Positions 1 to 6,047 of a stretch of 8,123 bases of DNA are shown one piece after another. Source of the DNA: Verrucomicrobiota bacterium (GTDB lineage: Bacteria; Verrucomicrobiota; Verrucomicrobiia; Limisphaerales; UBA8199). Below the pieces are notes generated by a model. It searched no databases and had not been told where the DNA came from. It was given only the letters and a program-made list of their open reading frames with translations. The stretch's first letter is position 1, and every line of letters starts with the position of its first letter. The stretch lies in assembly GCA_026397855.1 (NCBI GenBank), contig JAPLUA010000467.1:1-8123 (forward strand). The letters run 5' to 3'. The position numbers were made by a program, and so were the translations under genes.

Positions 1-127
1 CGCATAGCGGGCCTTCAGGACGGTTCGCGAATGGCCGGGTAGCTCGTTTAACTTCATGCTTCAGGTTACGGGTTTATGGACAGCATTTTAGGCCCCCGCC
101 CGCCTCGCCACAACTGCTAACCCGGAT

Positions 128-196
128 ATTTCACGCTCCGATGGAAACGCCAACACCGCGCCGCGTGCCCTCACGCGGCGCTCGGGGGTGTGAAAT
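128..196. repeat. Strong composite hairpin
   Basis: The core is a perfect 10-bp stem, gcgccgcgtg at 158-167 against cacgcggcgc at 172-181, closed by a 4-base loop (168-171). The outer arms atttcac (128-134) and gtgaaat (190-196) are also exactly complementary, with an imperfect cacc/ggtg pairing between. The whole can fold as one long bulged stem. It could be a terminator of a gene to the left, but no clear T-run follows the 3' arm, so an intergenic palindromic repeat is as likely. Confidence 0.7.
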
Positions 197-219
197 AAAC
201 GGGCTAACTGGACGGAGAG

Positions 220-318
220 GACCACGAAATACGCGAAACACACGAAAAGGGACCTCGCACGGACAAAGCCAAGCCCTGCCATCTCTCTTTCCCTTTCGCG
301 CACCCATGTTTCGTGGTC
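220..318. repeat. CACGAAA-type iterated repeat with inverted partner
   Basis: The left part holds three successive 9-base units of the form C(A/G)CGAAANN at 223-249. Its outer ten bases (220-229, gaccacgaaa) are exactly complementary to 309-318 (tttcgtggtc). An inner stretch at 243-252 also nearly mirrors 290-298. The result is an imperfect inverted repeat of about 99 bases with a central unpaired stretch. Elements of the ACGAAATAC style are, from memory, common between genes in Verrucomicrobiota. That family assignment is recollection, not checked here. Confidence 0.6.
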
Positions 319-321
319 ATC

Positions 322-365
322 TCCCCTGGCCGCAACGGCTTTGACGCAGCGCAGGCCTGGAGTCT
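322..365 (+). repeat. Diverged direct repeat, copy A
   Basis: These 44 bases align without gaps to 565-608, differing at about 9 positions (about 80% identity). Both begin cccctggcc and continue through caacggct and tgacg to gagtc. The copy lies directly beside the CACGAAA inverted repeat. The pair suggests a dispersed intergenic repeat family rather than coding sequence. Confidence 0.55.
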
Positions 366-377
366 AATGCCTTTGGG

Positions 378-411
378 CCCGGCTTTGTAACGTAACAAAG
401 CGGCAGCCGGG
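378..411. repeat. Palindrome-like element ctttgt-aacgta-acaaag
   Basis: The arms ctttgt (383-388) and acaaag (395-400) are perfectly complementary around a 6-base centre. The flanking cccgg (378-382) and ccggg (407-411) extend the stem after a 6-base one-sided bulge (401-406). The form resembles REP-type intergenic elements. The same tgtaac motif recurs near 525 and 825 and a cgtaac near 582, so parts of this element may be scattered through the region. Confidence 0.5.
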
Positions 412-534
412 AGTTATGCGGGCTGAAACGGGGGTGGGGAGAGGTCCTGGAATGCCCCGTAAACGCGCCTGGAGCCCGCTACAGGGCCTCGAGGGGGCAG
501 GCTGGTATGTGGGGACCCCCGGAATGTAACAAAT

Positions 535-548
535 CGGGCTAATGCCCG
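535..548. repeat. Small hairpin cgggc-taat-gcccg
   Basis: A perfect 5-bp stem with a 4-base loop, just before copy B of the direct repeat. It is short enough to arise by chance in GC-rich DNA and is listed as part of the structured intergenic block. Confidence 0.35.
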
Positions 549-564
549 TTATCCGACCTGGCTG

Positions 565-608
565 CCCCTGGCCTCAACGGCTGTGACGTAACACAGACTT
601 CGAGTCGA
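565..608 (+). repeat. Diverged direct repeat, copy B
   Basis: Second copy of the 44-base repeat at 322-365, same orientation, offset by 243 bases. It ends a few bases before the large inverted repeat starting at 616. Confidence 0.55.
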
Positions 609-615
609 GCTGCCC

Positions 616-722
616 GCAGCCTTCTAACCTCGTAGCCACCGACGTGAGCCGGCGCTAATCTCCGCTCCGACCGGAGAAGATGGCGCGGACTGGCGTCCGC
701 GGCTACGAGGTTATGAGGCTGC
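616..722. repeat. Large imperfect inverted repeat, 33-base arms
   Basis: The arms at 616-648 and 690-722 are complementary at 27 of 33 positions, with an uninterrupted 13-base core (taacctcgtagcc at 625-637). The 41-base centre contains a further ctcc/ggag foldback. A transcript across it would form a long hairpin of about 107 bases. No flanking target duplication is evident, so a MITE origin is not supported. The arm sequence resembles intergenic repeats I associate with Verrucomicrobiota, but copy number cannot be judged from this window. Confidence 0.7.
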
Positions 723-836
723 GACAAGAATGACCGCGCCCCGGAAAAATCCAAGATGCGCACAGCCCGCCGCGCGGCTCCGGATTGGTGTGGCCATCCC
801 GGCAGGAGCACGGTAGGATTAGATTGTAACGAAGCC

Positions 837-2141
837 ATGCATCATGCCGTGAAATCCAGCCTGCGCCTCATCCTGACTCTTTGCTGCGCCCTTAGCTCCC
901 GCTCAAGCGTCCATGCGCAATGGACCAACGTCGGGGTCGGCATAGATTACCAGAGGTTCGCCATCACCATGAGCGATAGCCTCCCCAACAACGTGTTCGT
1001 GACCCGCATGGCGGCGGGCAACACCAACTGCATCATCGGCAGCATGATCGCCCAGAACCACGTGTCCGGGGGCAACGAAGTCGTCAGCTCCCAGGCCAGC
1101 CGGTATGAGGATGCCTTGAATAGCTGGGGCCAGGCCTGGGGGCAGCGCAACGATGTGGTGGTGGCGGTCAACGGCAGCTTTTACAACGGCGCGGGCGTCA
1201 TCACCGGCGGACACATTTACGATGGATGGTATGCCAAGAGGTTTGACGACTGGTCCGGGCAGATGGGGTTTGTCTGGAAGTATGACCGGAGCTATTTCAA
1301 CGGCGTCTGCGCCCACTTCACCGCCAGCCAGCAAACGGTGACGGTCGGCGGGGTGTCGAGGAACTTCGACGGCATCAACCTTGCCCGGGGCGCCAACCAG
1401 CTGATCCTCTACACCCCGCAATACAACAACAACACGCTGACGGACAGCAGCGGCGTGGAGGTGCTGGTGGAGCTGTCCGCGCCGATGATGATTCTCACGC
1501 CACCGAGCACGGTCGCCGGAACGATCCGGCAGGTGCGCGTCAGCCAGGGCGCCACCAGCATCCCCTTTGATCACCTGGTCCTGTCGGGCGCGGGGACGGC
1601 GGCGACCTTCCTCCAGAACAATGCGGTGGTGGGGCAGCAGGTATCCATCAGCGAGAAGCTGCTGCTTTATGACGGCCCGGCGGACAACCTCTGCTCCGTG
1701 GCCGACAGCCGCACCTTTCACAAAGCCTACGCCGTGGCGCAGGGCAACTTCGGGTTCTTGAAGAATGGAGTGATCCAGGCCACCACCAACTCCGGGATGG
1801 TCATTCGGGCTCCACGGACCGCAGTCGCCTACAACGCGTCGTATATTTTCTTCATGGTCTGCGATGGGCGCTCCGCCGCCAGCGCAGGGATGACGAGCGA
1901 CGAGATGGGCATCTTCTGCAAAAACACCCTGGGGGCCACGGATGGAGTCAACCAGGACGGCGGGGGATCCTCCACGATGTGGCTCAACGGCGTGGTGAAG
2001 AATGTCCCTTCGGACGGCAGCGAACGCGCGGTGGCCAACGGCTTGATGATGGTCAACGTGCAACCCAAGCTCACCTCGACCCGCTTTAGCGCCGGCCAAA
2101 CCGTCCCTCGGCGGTCGCCGGGGCGCAGGGGACCGTGGTGA
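837..2141 (+). CDS. Secreted phosphodiester glycosidase (NAGPA-like) domain protein
   Basis: This 434-residue frame starts with a basic, hydrophobic signal peptide (about residues 1-27, likely cut at VHA|Q). ATG 837 is preferred over an upstream in-frame ATG at 756 because it puts the signal peptide at the N-terminus; no strong ribosome-binding site is visible. Family marks are VNGSFYNG (111-118), RTAVAYN (327-333) and the C-terminal block from NQDGGGSSTM (372-381) to PSDGSERAVANG (391-402), the hallmark of the NAGPA/DUF2233 phosphodiester glycosidase fold. Characterised members split sugar-phosphodiester bonds, such as the human enzyme uncovering mannose-6-phosphate. The bacterial substrate is unknown, probably an extracytoplasmic glycan. 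After residue 415 the frame enters an SH3-like stretch (FSAGQTV, 417-423), then becomes an unrelated basic tail ending at TGA. That tail is probably an out-of-frame artefact, the true protein continuing in the frame of the next gene. Confidence 0.85.
   Translation: MHHAVKSSLRLILTLCCALSSRSSVHAQWTNVGVGIDYQRFAITMSDSLPNNVFVTRMAAGNTNCIIGSMIAQNHVSGGNEVVSSQASRYEDALNSWGQAWGQRNDVVVAVNGSFYNGAGVITGGHIYDGWYAKRFDDWSGQMGFVWKYDRSYFNGVCAHFTASQQTVTVGGVSRNFDGINLARGANQLILYTPQYNNNTLTDSSGVEVLVELSAPMMILTPPSTVAGTIRQVRVSQGATSIPFDHLVLSGAGTAATFLQNNAVVGQQVSISEKLLLYDGPADNLCSVADSRTFHKAYAVAQGNFGFLKNGVIQATTNSGMVIRAPRTAVAYNASYIFFMVCDGRSAASAGMTSDEMGIFCKNTLGATDGVNQDGGGSSTMWLNGVVKNVPSDGSERAVANGLMMVNVQPKLTSTRFSAGQTVPRRSPGRRGPW
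2090..2141 (+). other. Frame-disruption junction inside an SH3-like module
   Basis: The upstream frame reads FSAGQTV up to base 2105. The frame one base back, open from 2090 onward, reads SAVAGAQGTVV from 2108 and continues as YYWWKCTFSGTTGWIAE. Together these are the beginning and end of a bacterial SH3-like module. The usual middle (the 'NVNVRSGPGT' segment, roughly a dozen residues) is absent. The frame change requires a loss of 3n+1 bases, compatible with a deletion of about 40. A one-base slip in the GGGG runs at 2120-2123 or 2128-2131 would leave the preceding SH3 residues out of frame, so it fits less well. No canonical X XXY YYZ slippery site is present. Confidence 0.6.
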
Positions 2142-4171
2142 GTCACACCATCAACGGCGTCTATGCCCGGGGTTATTACTGGTGGAAGTGCACTTTCAGC
2201 GGCACGACCGGCTGGATTGCGGAGAGCCTGCTGGTTGGCACCCCGGCCGTCACCCAACAGCCCACCAACCAGAACGTCGTGGCAGGTGAGACGGCAAACT
2301 TCGCAGTCCTGGCGGGCGGCAGCAGCCCGCTGGCTTACCAGTGGCAAAAGAACACGGTCAACCTGCTCAACGGCGGGCATTATTCCGGGTGCACGACCAA
2401 TGCGCTGACAATCACCGCCGCGGACAGCAGCGATGCGGCCAGCTACCGCTGCGTGGTGACCAATGCCTACGGCAGCGTGACCAGCAATCCCGCGCTGCTG
2501 GCAGTGGCAACAAACGGCTCCGCGCCGAGCATCACGCAACACCCATCGAGCCAGAGCGTGGTGAATGGCCAGACAGCCGGCTTTGCCGTCCTGGCTATCG
2601 GCACCGGCCCCTTGATCTATCGGTGGCAGAAGAACACGGCCGATCTCAGCGACGGCGGACACTGCTCGGGCGCCCTCACGGCCACGCTCACCATTGCCGG
2701 CGCGGATAGTGTCGACGCGGCCAGCTACCGCTGCGTGGTGACCAACGTTTACGGCAGCGTGACCAGCGGCCCCGCCACGCTGACCCTCACCACCAATGCC
2801 GCCGGTGCCTTGACCCTCACCAGGATTCCCACCCTGTCAGGCGACACCACCAGTGAGGCTCGCGCCATCACCCCGGATGGCCGCTGGGTGGCCGGCGTTT
2901 CCGGCTCGCGCGGCTTCCTCCACGCGGTCAACACCACGAACGTCTTCAACGTAGTCAGCTCCGACGGCGCCCAAGCCACCCTTCTCACCGGCGTCGGCTA
3001 CCGCACCAATAGCGGCCAGCAGCAGCTGGTTCTCTCCGGCCTGGCCAGCGGCTGGTTCACCGCCTGGATGACAGCCGACGGCGGCGCAACATGGGGGGGC
3101 AAAGTCCAGGTAGTCAGCGGTCTGAAGCCAACCATTCCAGCGGCCAATGGGCTGGCTGGCACCCCCTCCAATGTTTGCTACTCGGTCTGGACCGACGAAG
3201 GCCCCGGAGCAGGCGACAACTGGAGCTTGAACGTGGGCCGACTATCCAACTCGCCAGCGGCGGTTGTCTGGGGAATAAAAGCCGCCACCAAGCCCGACAC
3301 CCTTCAGTTGAATGGCGTTGCCTCCAACGGCCGGGCCGTCGGCTGGCGCCAGAACGGAACCACCCTCGTCTATGCCAACTATGTGGCCGACTGGAGGGGC
3401 GCCACCACGCCGGCCATCTGGAACTCCTACGGCCTGGACGGAACGACTGCAGGCCAGGCTCTCGCGGTCAGCGCCGACGGGACCAGCATCTTCGGCATTT
3501 CCCCCAAGGGCCTCGCCACCGGGTCAACCAACTACGGCTACAAAGCGGTGTTCGACGCCACTTTCCCGGGCGCAGCGGCCCAACTGCGCACCAGCCCGTT
3601 GCCCAACTTTCCCGATACCGCCGGTACGGCCACGCTGGCCATGCCTTTGGGCTGCACGCCGGACGGGAAATACGCAGTGGGCATGAGCTACCGCAGCCGT
3701 GAGAAGGCGGTGCTCTGGGATACCACCAACCCCGATTCCACCAAGTGGACGGTGGTTGACCTGACGGACGTCGCCGCAGCCAACGGCATTCTCAATGGCT
3801 TTGCCCGTCTCCTGCGCGCGTATAGCATCGGGACCAACGCGGCTGGGGCCCTGGTGATTGCGGGCACGGGCCTGGACACCAACACTCCCGCCAACACGCG
3901 CGCCTTCCTGATGACCGTGTCGCCGCCGATAGCCCCGATCGCCTTCCCTCCGGTCGTGACGATCTCCAACCTCTACCCGGCGGGGATCAAGTGCAGTTTC
4001 CTGAGCCTGGCCAACCCGGGCATCATCTGCTACCTGGAGCGCACCGCAAGCCTCGCCCCGGTCTCGAACTGGAGCACTGTCGCCTCGACCCCGAGCACGG
4101 GGGGCACCGTCAGCCTGTCCGACCCCAATCCGTCCGGCCAGCCGCAGTTCTATCGCATCCGGATCCAGTAG
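2135..4171 (+). CDS. Ig-like/HAF-like repeat surface protein, probable 3' half of split gene
   Basis: Counting from the GTG at 2135 gives 678 residues with no signal peptide. The first 34 residues are the end of an SH3-like module (YYWWKC, GWIAESLL). Two Ig-like domains follow (about 38-125 and 131-220), each with the bacterial YxWQKN and DAASYRCVVTN signatures. A region at about 225-595 has HAF-like repeats (ARAITPDGRWVAGVSG, GVASNGRAVGW, ALAVSADGTSIFGIS, GCTPDGKYAVGMS), probably a beta-propeller-like fold. The end (about 607-678, YLERTASL...SNWSTVAS...FYRIRIQ) is a C-terminal beta module frequent in verrucomicrobial secreted proteins. The GTG overlaps the preceding stop (GTGGTGA), which would allow coupled re-initiation. 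A cytoplasmic start makes little sense for such domains, so I infer this is the downstream part of the 837-2141 protein, about 1,110 residues when joined. Likely role: carbohydrate or surface binding outside the cell. Confidence 0.8.
   Translation: MVSHTINGVYARGYYWWKCTFSGTTGWIAESLLVGTPAVTQQPTNQNVVAGETANFAVLAGGSSPLAYQWQKNTVNLLNGGHYSGCTTNALTITAADSSDAASYRCVVTNAYGSVTSNPALLAVATNGSAPSITQHPSSQSVVNGQTAGFAVLAIGTGPLIYRWQKNTADLSDGGHCSGALTATLTIAGADSVDAASYRCVVTNVYGSVTSGPATLTLTTNAAGALTLTRIPTLSGDTTSEARAITPDGRWVAGVSGSRGFLHAVNTTNVFNVVSSDGAQATLLTGVGYRTNSGQQQLVLSGLASGWFTAWMTADGGATWGGKVQVVSGLKPTIPAANGLAGTPSNVCYSVWTDEGPGAGDNWSLNVGRLSNSPAAVVWGIKAATKPDTLQLNGVASNGRAVGWRQNGTTLVYANYVADWRGATTPAIWNSYGLDGTTAGQALAVSADGTSIFGISPKGLATGSTNYGYKAVFDATFPGAAAQLRTSPLPNFPDTAGTATLAMPLGCTPDGKYAVGMSYRSREKAVLWDTTNPDSTKWTVVDLTDVAAANGILNGFARLLRAYSIGTNAAGALVIAGTGLDTNTPANTRAFLMTVSPPIAPIAFPPVVTISNLYPAGIKCSFLSLANPGIICYLERTASLAPVSNWSTVASTPSTGGTVSLSDPNPSGQPQFYRIRIQ
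2435..2485 (+). repeat. Ig-domain DNA repeat, copy 1
   Basis: This 51-base segment, coding for AASYRCVVTNAYGSVTS in the first Ig-like domain, matches 2717-2767 with three mismatches. The offset is 282 bases, or 94 codons, one Ig domain period. Confidence 0.8.
2717..2767 (+). repeat. Ig-domain DNA repeat, copy 2
   Basis: Second copy, encoding AASYRCVVTNVYGSVTS. The near identity at DNA level contrasts with the more diverged remainder of the two Ig domains, pointing to tandem duplication with local conservation or gene conversion. Confidence 0.8.
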
Positions 4172-4205
4172 CCCGACATGGCAGATCGAAGCAGGCAGGC
4201 GTGGG

Positions 4206-5078
4206 CTACGGCTTCCGCGTGGAGTGATCGGCCATCCAGAAGGAATCCGGGTTGTTGGGAGACTGCACCTTCAGCTTCGTGATGCTGCCCAGCGGCGGCA
4301 TGGTGCGGGAGTCCTTCCACTTGTGGATTTCCGAATGGCCATCCGCGAACGAAAACCCGCCCGCACCGCCGTGGTAGCTGGCGGGGAAGTCAATCAGGTA
4401 GAACGCTGCCGGCTGATCGGGATAGCCGCTCATGCTGGTGCAGAATTCGCCGTCATTGATGCTGTCATACCTTTCATCCAGGAACACAAAGGTCATCGCC
4501 GGGCCCGGGTTCAACACCTCGCTGAGCTTCGCGTACTTGAGAAAGCCGCTGCAGCCGGGGAAATTCTCCGCGTCTGAGCTGTTAAACCAGCTCAGCATGG
4601 ACACGCTGCGGACCCGCGGGATGATCTGTCCGTTGTGAGGCCCGGAGGTAGCCTGGGCCATGGAAGTGTCTGCGGGGCACTTCCAGATGCCGGGGCTTTT
4701 CGAACAGTAGGACCACAGGCAGCTTTGGGCAATGTCACGGTCAATATCCCAGTTGCTGGAGTTGGCGCCGTCGGCGACCGGATCTCCCGTCCAGCTCATG
4801 CTGTTCTTGCCCAGCCACGCGCCGGACGAACCCCAGGCTGAGGGCACCTTGTCGTTGTTGTCCTCCACATACATCCGCCAGCAGAGCATCATCTGCCGGC
4901 CGTTGTTCATGCACTGAACCGCCTGGGCCCGGAGCTTGGCCCGGCCCAGGGCAGGCAGGAGGAGGGCAGCCAGGATGGCGATGATGGCGATGACGACCAA
5001 TAGCTCGATCAGCGTGAACGCCCGGTTTCCCGGGCGTCGGCAGGGCCATGATGGGGCGACCGATAACCGGCGTTGCAT
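4206..5078 (-). CDS. Prepilin-type N-terminal domain, H-X9-DG pseudopilin-like protein
   Basis: A 290-residue protein with a 20-residue basic leader followed by RAFTLIELLVVIAIIAILAA (19-38), the class III prepilin cleavage/methylation signal and hydrophobic helix. Processing by a PilD-type peptidase is expected between A20 and F21. The residue before the cut is Ala instead of the classical Gly, and E25 is at the conserved +5 position. The globular part has KCPAD (133-137), FVFLDE (197-202) and an H-X9-DG motif (H236, D246, G247), a C-terminal signature of the large DUF1559-like pseudopilin family of Planctomycetota and Verrucomicrobiota. Such proteins are thought to be envelope pseudopilins; the individual function is unknown. 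ATG 5078 is chosen over an in-frame GTG at 5177 because it gives a normal leader length and has an AGGA 9 bases upstream. It is convergent with the Ig-like gene, 34 bases apart, with no visible terminator hairpin between them. Confidence 0.88.
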   Translation of the reverse strand: MQRRLSVAPSWPCRRPGNRAFTLIELLVVIAIIAILAALLLPALGRAKLRAQAVQCMNNGRQMMLCWRMYVEDNNDKVPSAWGSSGAWLGKNSMSWTGDPVADGANSSNWDIDRDIAQSCLWSYCSKSPGIWKCPADTSMAQATSGPHNGQIIPRVRSVSMLSWFNSSDAENFPGCSGFLKYAKLSEVLNPGPAMTFVFLDERYDSINDGEFCTSMSGYPDQPAAFYLIDFPASYHGGAGGFSFADGHSEIHKWKDSRTMPPLGSITKLKVQSPNNPDSFWMADHSTRKP

Positions 5079-5087
5079 ACGAATGAA

Positions 5088-5091
5088 TCCT
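5088..5091 (-). promoter_or_regulatory. Ribosome-binding site of pseudopilin gene
   Basis: On the minus strand an AGGA lies 9 bases before the ATG at 5078. This is good spacing and favours this start over the GTG at 5177. Confidence 0.5.
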
Positions 5092-5110
5092 AAGGGCGCT
5101 GGCTCCCGAT

Positions 5111-5155
5111 CACCATCACTGGTTTTTGCACTGTCATTTGAAATTTGTGCACAGC
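5111..5155 (-). promoter_or_regulatory. AT-rich intergenic stretch, possible promoter of pseudopilin gene
   Basis: The 120 bases between the secreted protein gene (stop at 5199-5201) and the pseudopilin start include a locally AT-rich patch (about 5121-5149) and the 8-base palindrome tgtgcaca (5146-5153). Such a patch is unusual in this GC-rich window and sits where a separate promoter would be expected. I see no convincing -35/-10 pair, so this rests on position and composition only. Confidence 0.25.
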
Positions 5156-5198
5156 CCCGCCTGAGATGAGGGAACACCAGCTCTATCGCTTGGGGCGT

Positions 5199-6047
5199 TT
5201 AATCCTGCGGCGCGGCCAGCCGGAAGAAACACGCGGATGGAGTAAACGGATACTCCACGTAGTTGGTGGCCCCGACTCCATCCACCGGCCTGTCTGTTTC
5301 GCGCCAGCCGCCCGGGTCGGCCGGGTTGCTGTTCACCTCAAGGTGGTGCTTGGGGGTGCGTGGCCAGTAGATCAACGCGCCCAATCCGAGCTTCGTGATG
5401 GAGAGCGAAACTTCGGCAGGCTCGGCCATGATCACAAAGTCGTCCAGCAGGATCGGCGCATAATCGTAGGCCGGCCTTGTGATGCGCACCCCGGCATAGT
5501 TCGCGCCCGCCGGAGCGACCGCGCCGAGGCCAAAAGCCTGCATGGGATCGGCCTTGGAGAGGATTGCCGGCAGGGTGAGATCCAGGTTTGTGGGGTCGCC
5601 CACAGTGGCGGGATCGCTCGCGCCCGGGTACCAGACCAGGCTCACGGTGGCGAGGCTGTCACTCCAGGTGACGTCGCCGCGCGCACGGAACCAGAGCCTG
5701 TAAGCCGTGCCGGCCTGCACCGAGGCGCGAGAGCCGGGAGCGGTCTCCAGCACACCGGACGATCCGGTGCCGCTATAGATGTATCCAAAGGAACTGCCCT
5801 CGAGGTTCCCCGGCGATTGGTTGCCGGTGGCTCCAGCGTAGCCGTTGCCGGCGGGGTCCAGGGTGATCACCCAGCCGGGCAGCACGTCCGGCGTCCCCTG
5901 CGGCCACCCCCAATCGGGAGTGTAGTAGTCGTTGTTGGCCTCGAACCCGGCGTTGTTGGTCAGGAGATTCTGGGCGGAAGCGAGGGGGACAAACGCCATT
6001 GCGGCGAGCGCGATAAAACCGGCGAGATTGAGGGCGGAGCTTTTCAT
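5199..6047 (-). CDS. Small secreted jelly-roll-like protein coupled to a two-component system
   Basis: A 282-residue protein with a clear signal peptide (1-25, likely cut at ASA|Q). The mature part opens with NLLTNNAGFE (27-36), the 'NLLxNxGFE' start seen in CBM4/9-like and related jelly-roll domains. It continues through YRLWFRARGD (116-125) to VRITRP (187-192) and ILLDDFVI (199-206), the typical last strands of such a fold. Residues 211-282 form a separate C-terminal module (HLEVNSN, GGWRETD, CFFRL) like the one ending the Ig-like protein at 4171. No catalytic motif is seen; carbohydrate binding is plausible but inferred. Its ATG overlaps the TGA of the response regulator gene (ATGA, 6044-6047), and no ribosome-binding site precedes it, so translation probably depends on coupling. 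It is therefore made together with the kinase and regulator. Confidence 0.82.
   Translation of the reverse strand: MKSSALNLAGFIALAAMAFVPLASAQNLLTNNAGFEANNDYYTPDWGWPQGTPDVLPGWVITLDPAGNGYAGATGNQSPGNLEGSSFGYIYSGTGSSGVLETAPGSRASVQAGTAYRLWFRARGDVTWSDSLATVSLVWYPGASDPATVGDPTNLDLTLPAILSKADPMQAFGLGAVAPAGANYAGVRITRPAYDYAPILLDDFVIMAEPAEVSLSITKLGLGALIYWPRTPKHHLEVNSNPADPGGWRETDRPVDGVGATNYVEYPFTPSACFFRLAAPQD

Larger units (their letters stand above)
1..836. other. Gene-poor, repeat-rich intergenic region
   Basis: No reading frame here shows a recognisable domain, signal peptide or family resemblance. The short open frames on both strands are low-complexity products rich in R, P, A and S, as expected by chance in GC-rich DNA. 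The region instead carries several foldbacks and repeats, annotated separately. One plus-strand frame ends at a TAG at 40-42 and could be the last codons of a gene lying to the left, but 13 codons are too few to support that. No convincing -35/-10 pair is visible before the gene starting at 837. Confidence 0.75.

Noticed and set aside
3..344. Open plus-strand frame at the left edge that might be the end of an upstream gene
   Set aside because: The composition is not protein-like, and it runs through the hairpin at 128-196 and the CACGAAA repeat; no family resemblance.
1..755. CRISPR array
   Set aside because: The repeats are diverged, irregularly spaced and foldback-type; no regular repeat-spacer pattern and no cas gene.
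756..836. Earlier ATG for the glycosidase gene
   Set aside because: It would place 27 Arg/Ala-rich residues before the signal peptide and gives no better ribosome-binding site.
903..2099. Long minus-strand open frame (398 codons) opposite the glycosidase gene
   Set aside because: It is rich in H, R, G and A with no domain, and lies exactly antisense to a well-recognised gene; it is a GC-driven shadow.
2103..2141. Programmed -1 ribosomal frameshift between the two halves
   Set aside because: No X XXY YYZ slippery heptamer is present in the right frame, and the SH3-like module would still lack its middle part.
4172..4205. Bidirectional terminator between the convergent genes
   Set aside because: The 34 bases contain no stable stem or T-run.
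5079..5177. GTG start at 5177 for the pseudopilin
   Set aside because: It would give a 53-residue leader, whereas prepilin leaders are short; the ATG at 5078 has an AGGA at good spacing.
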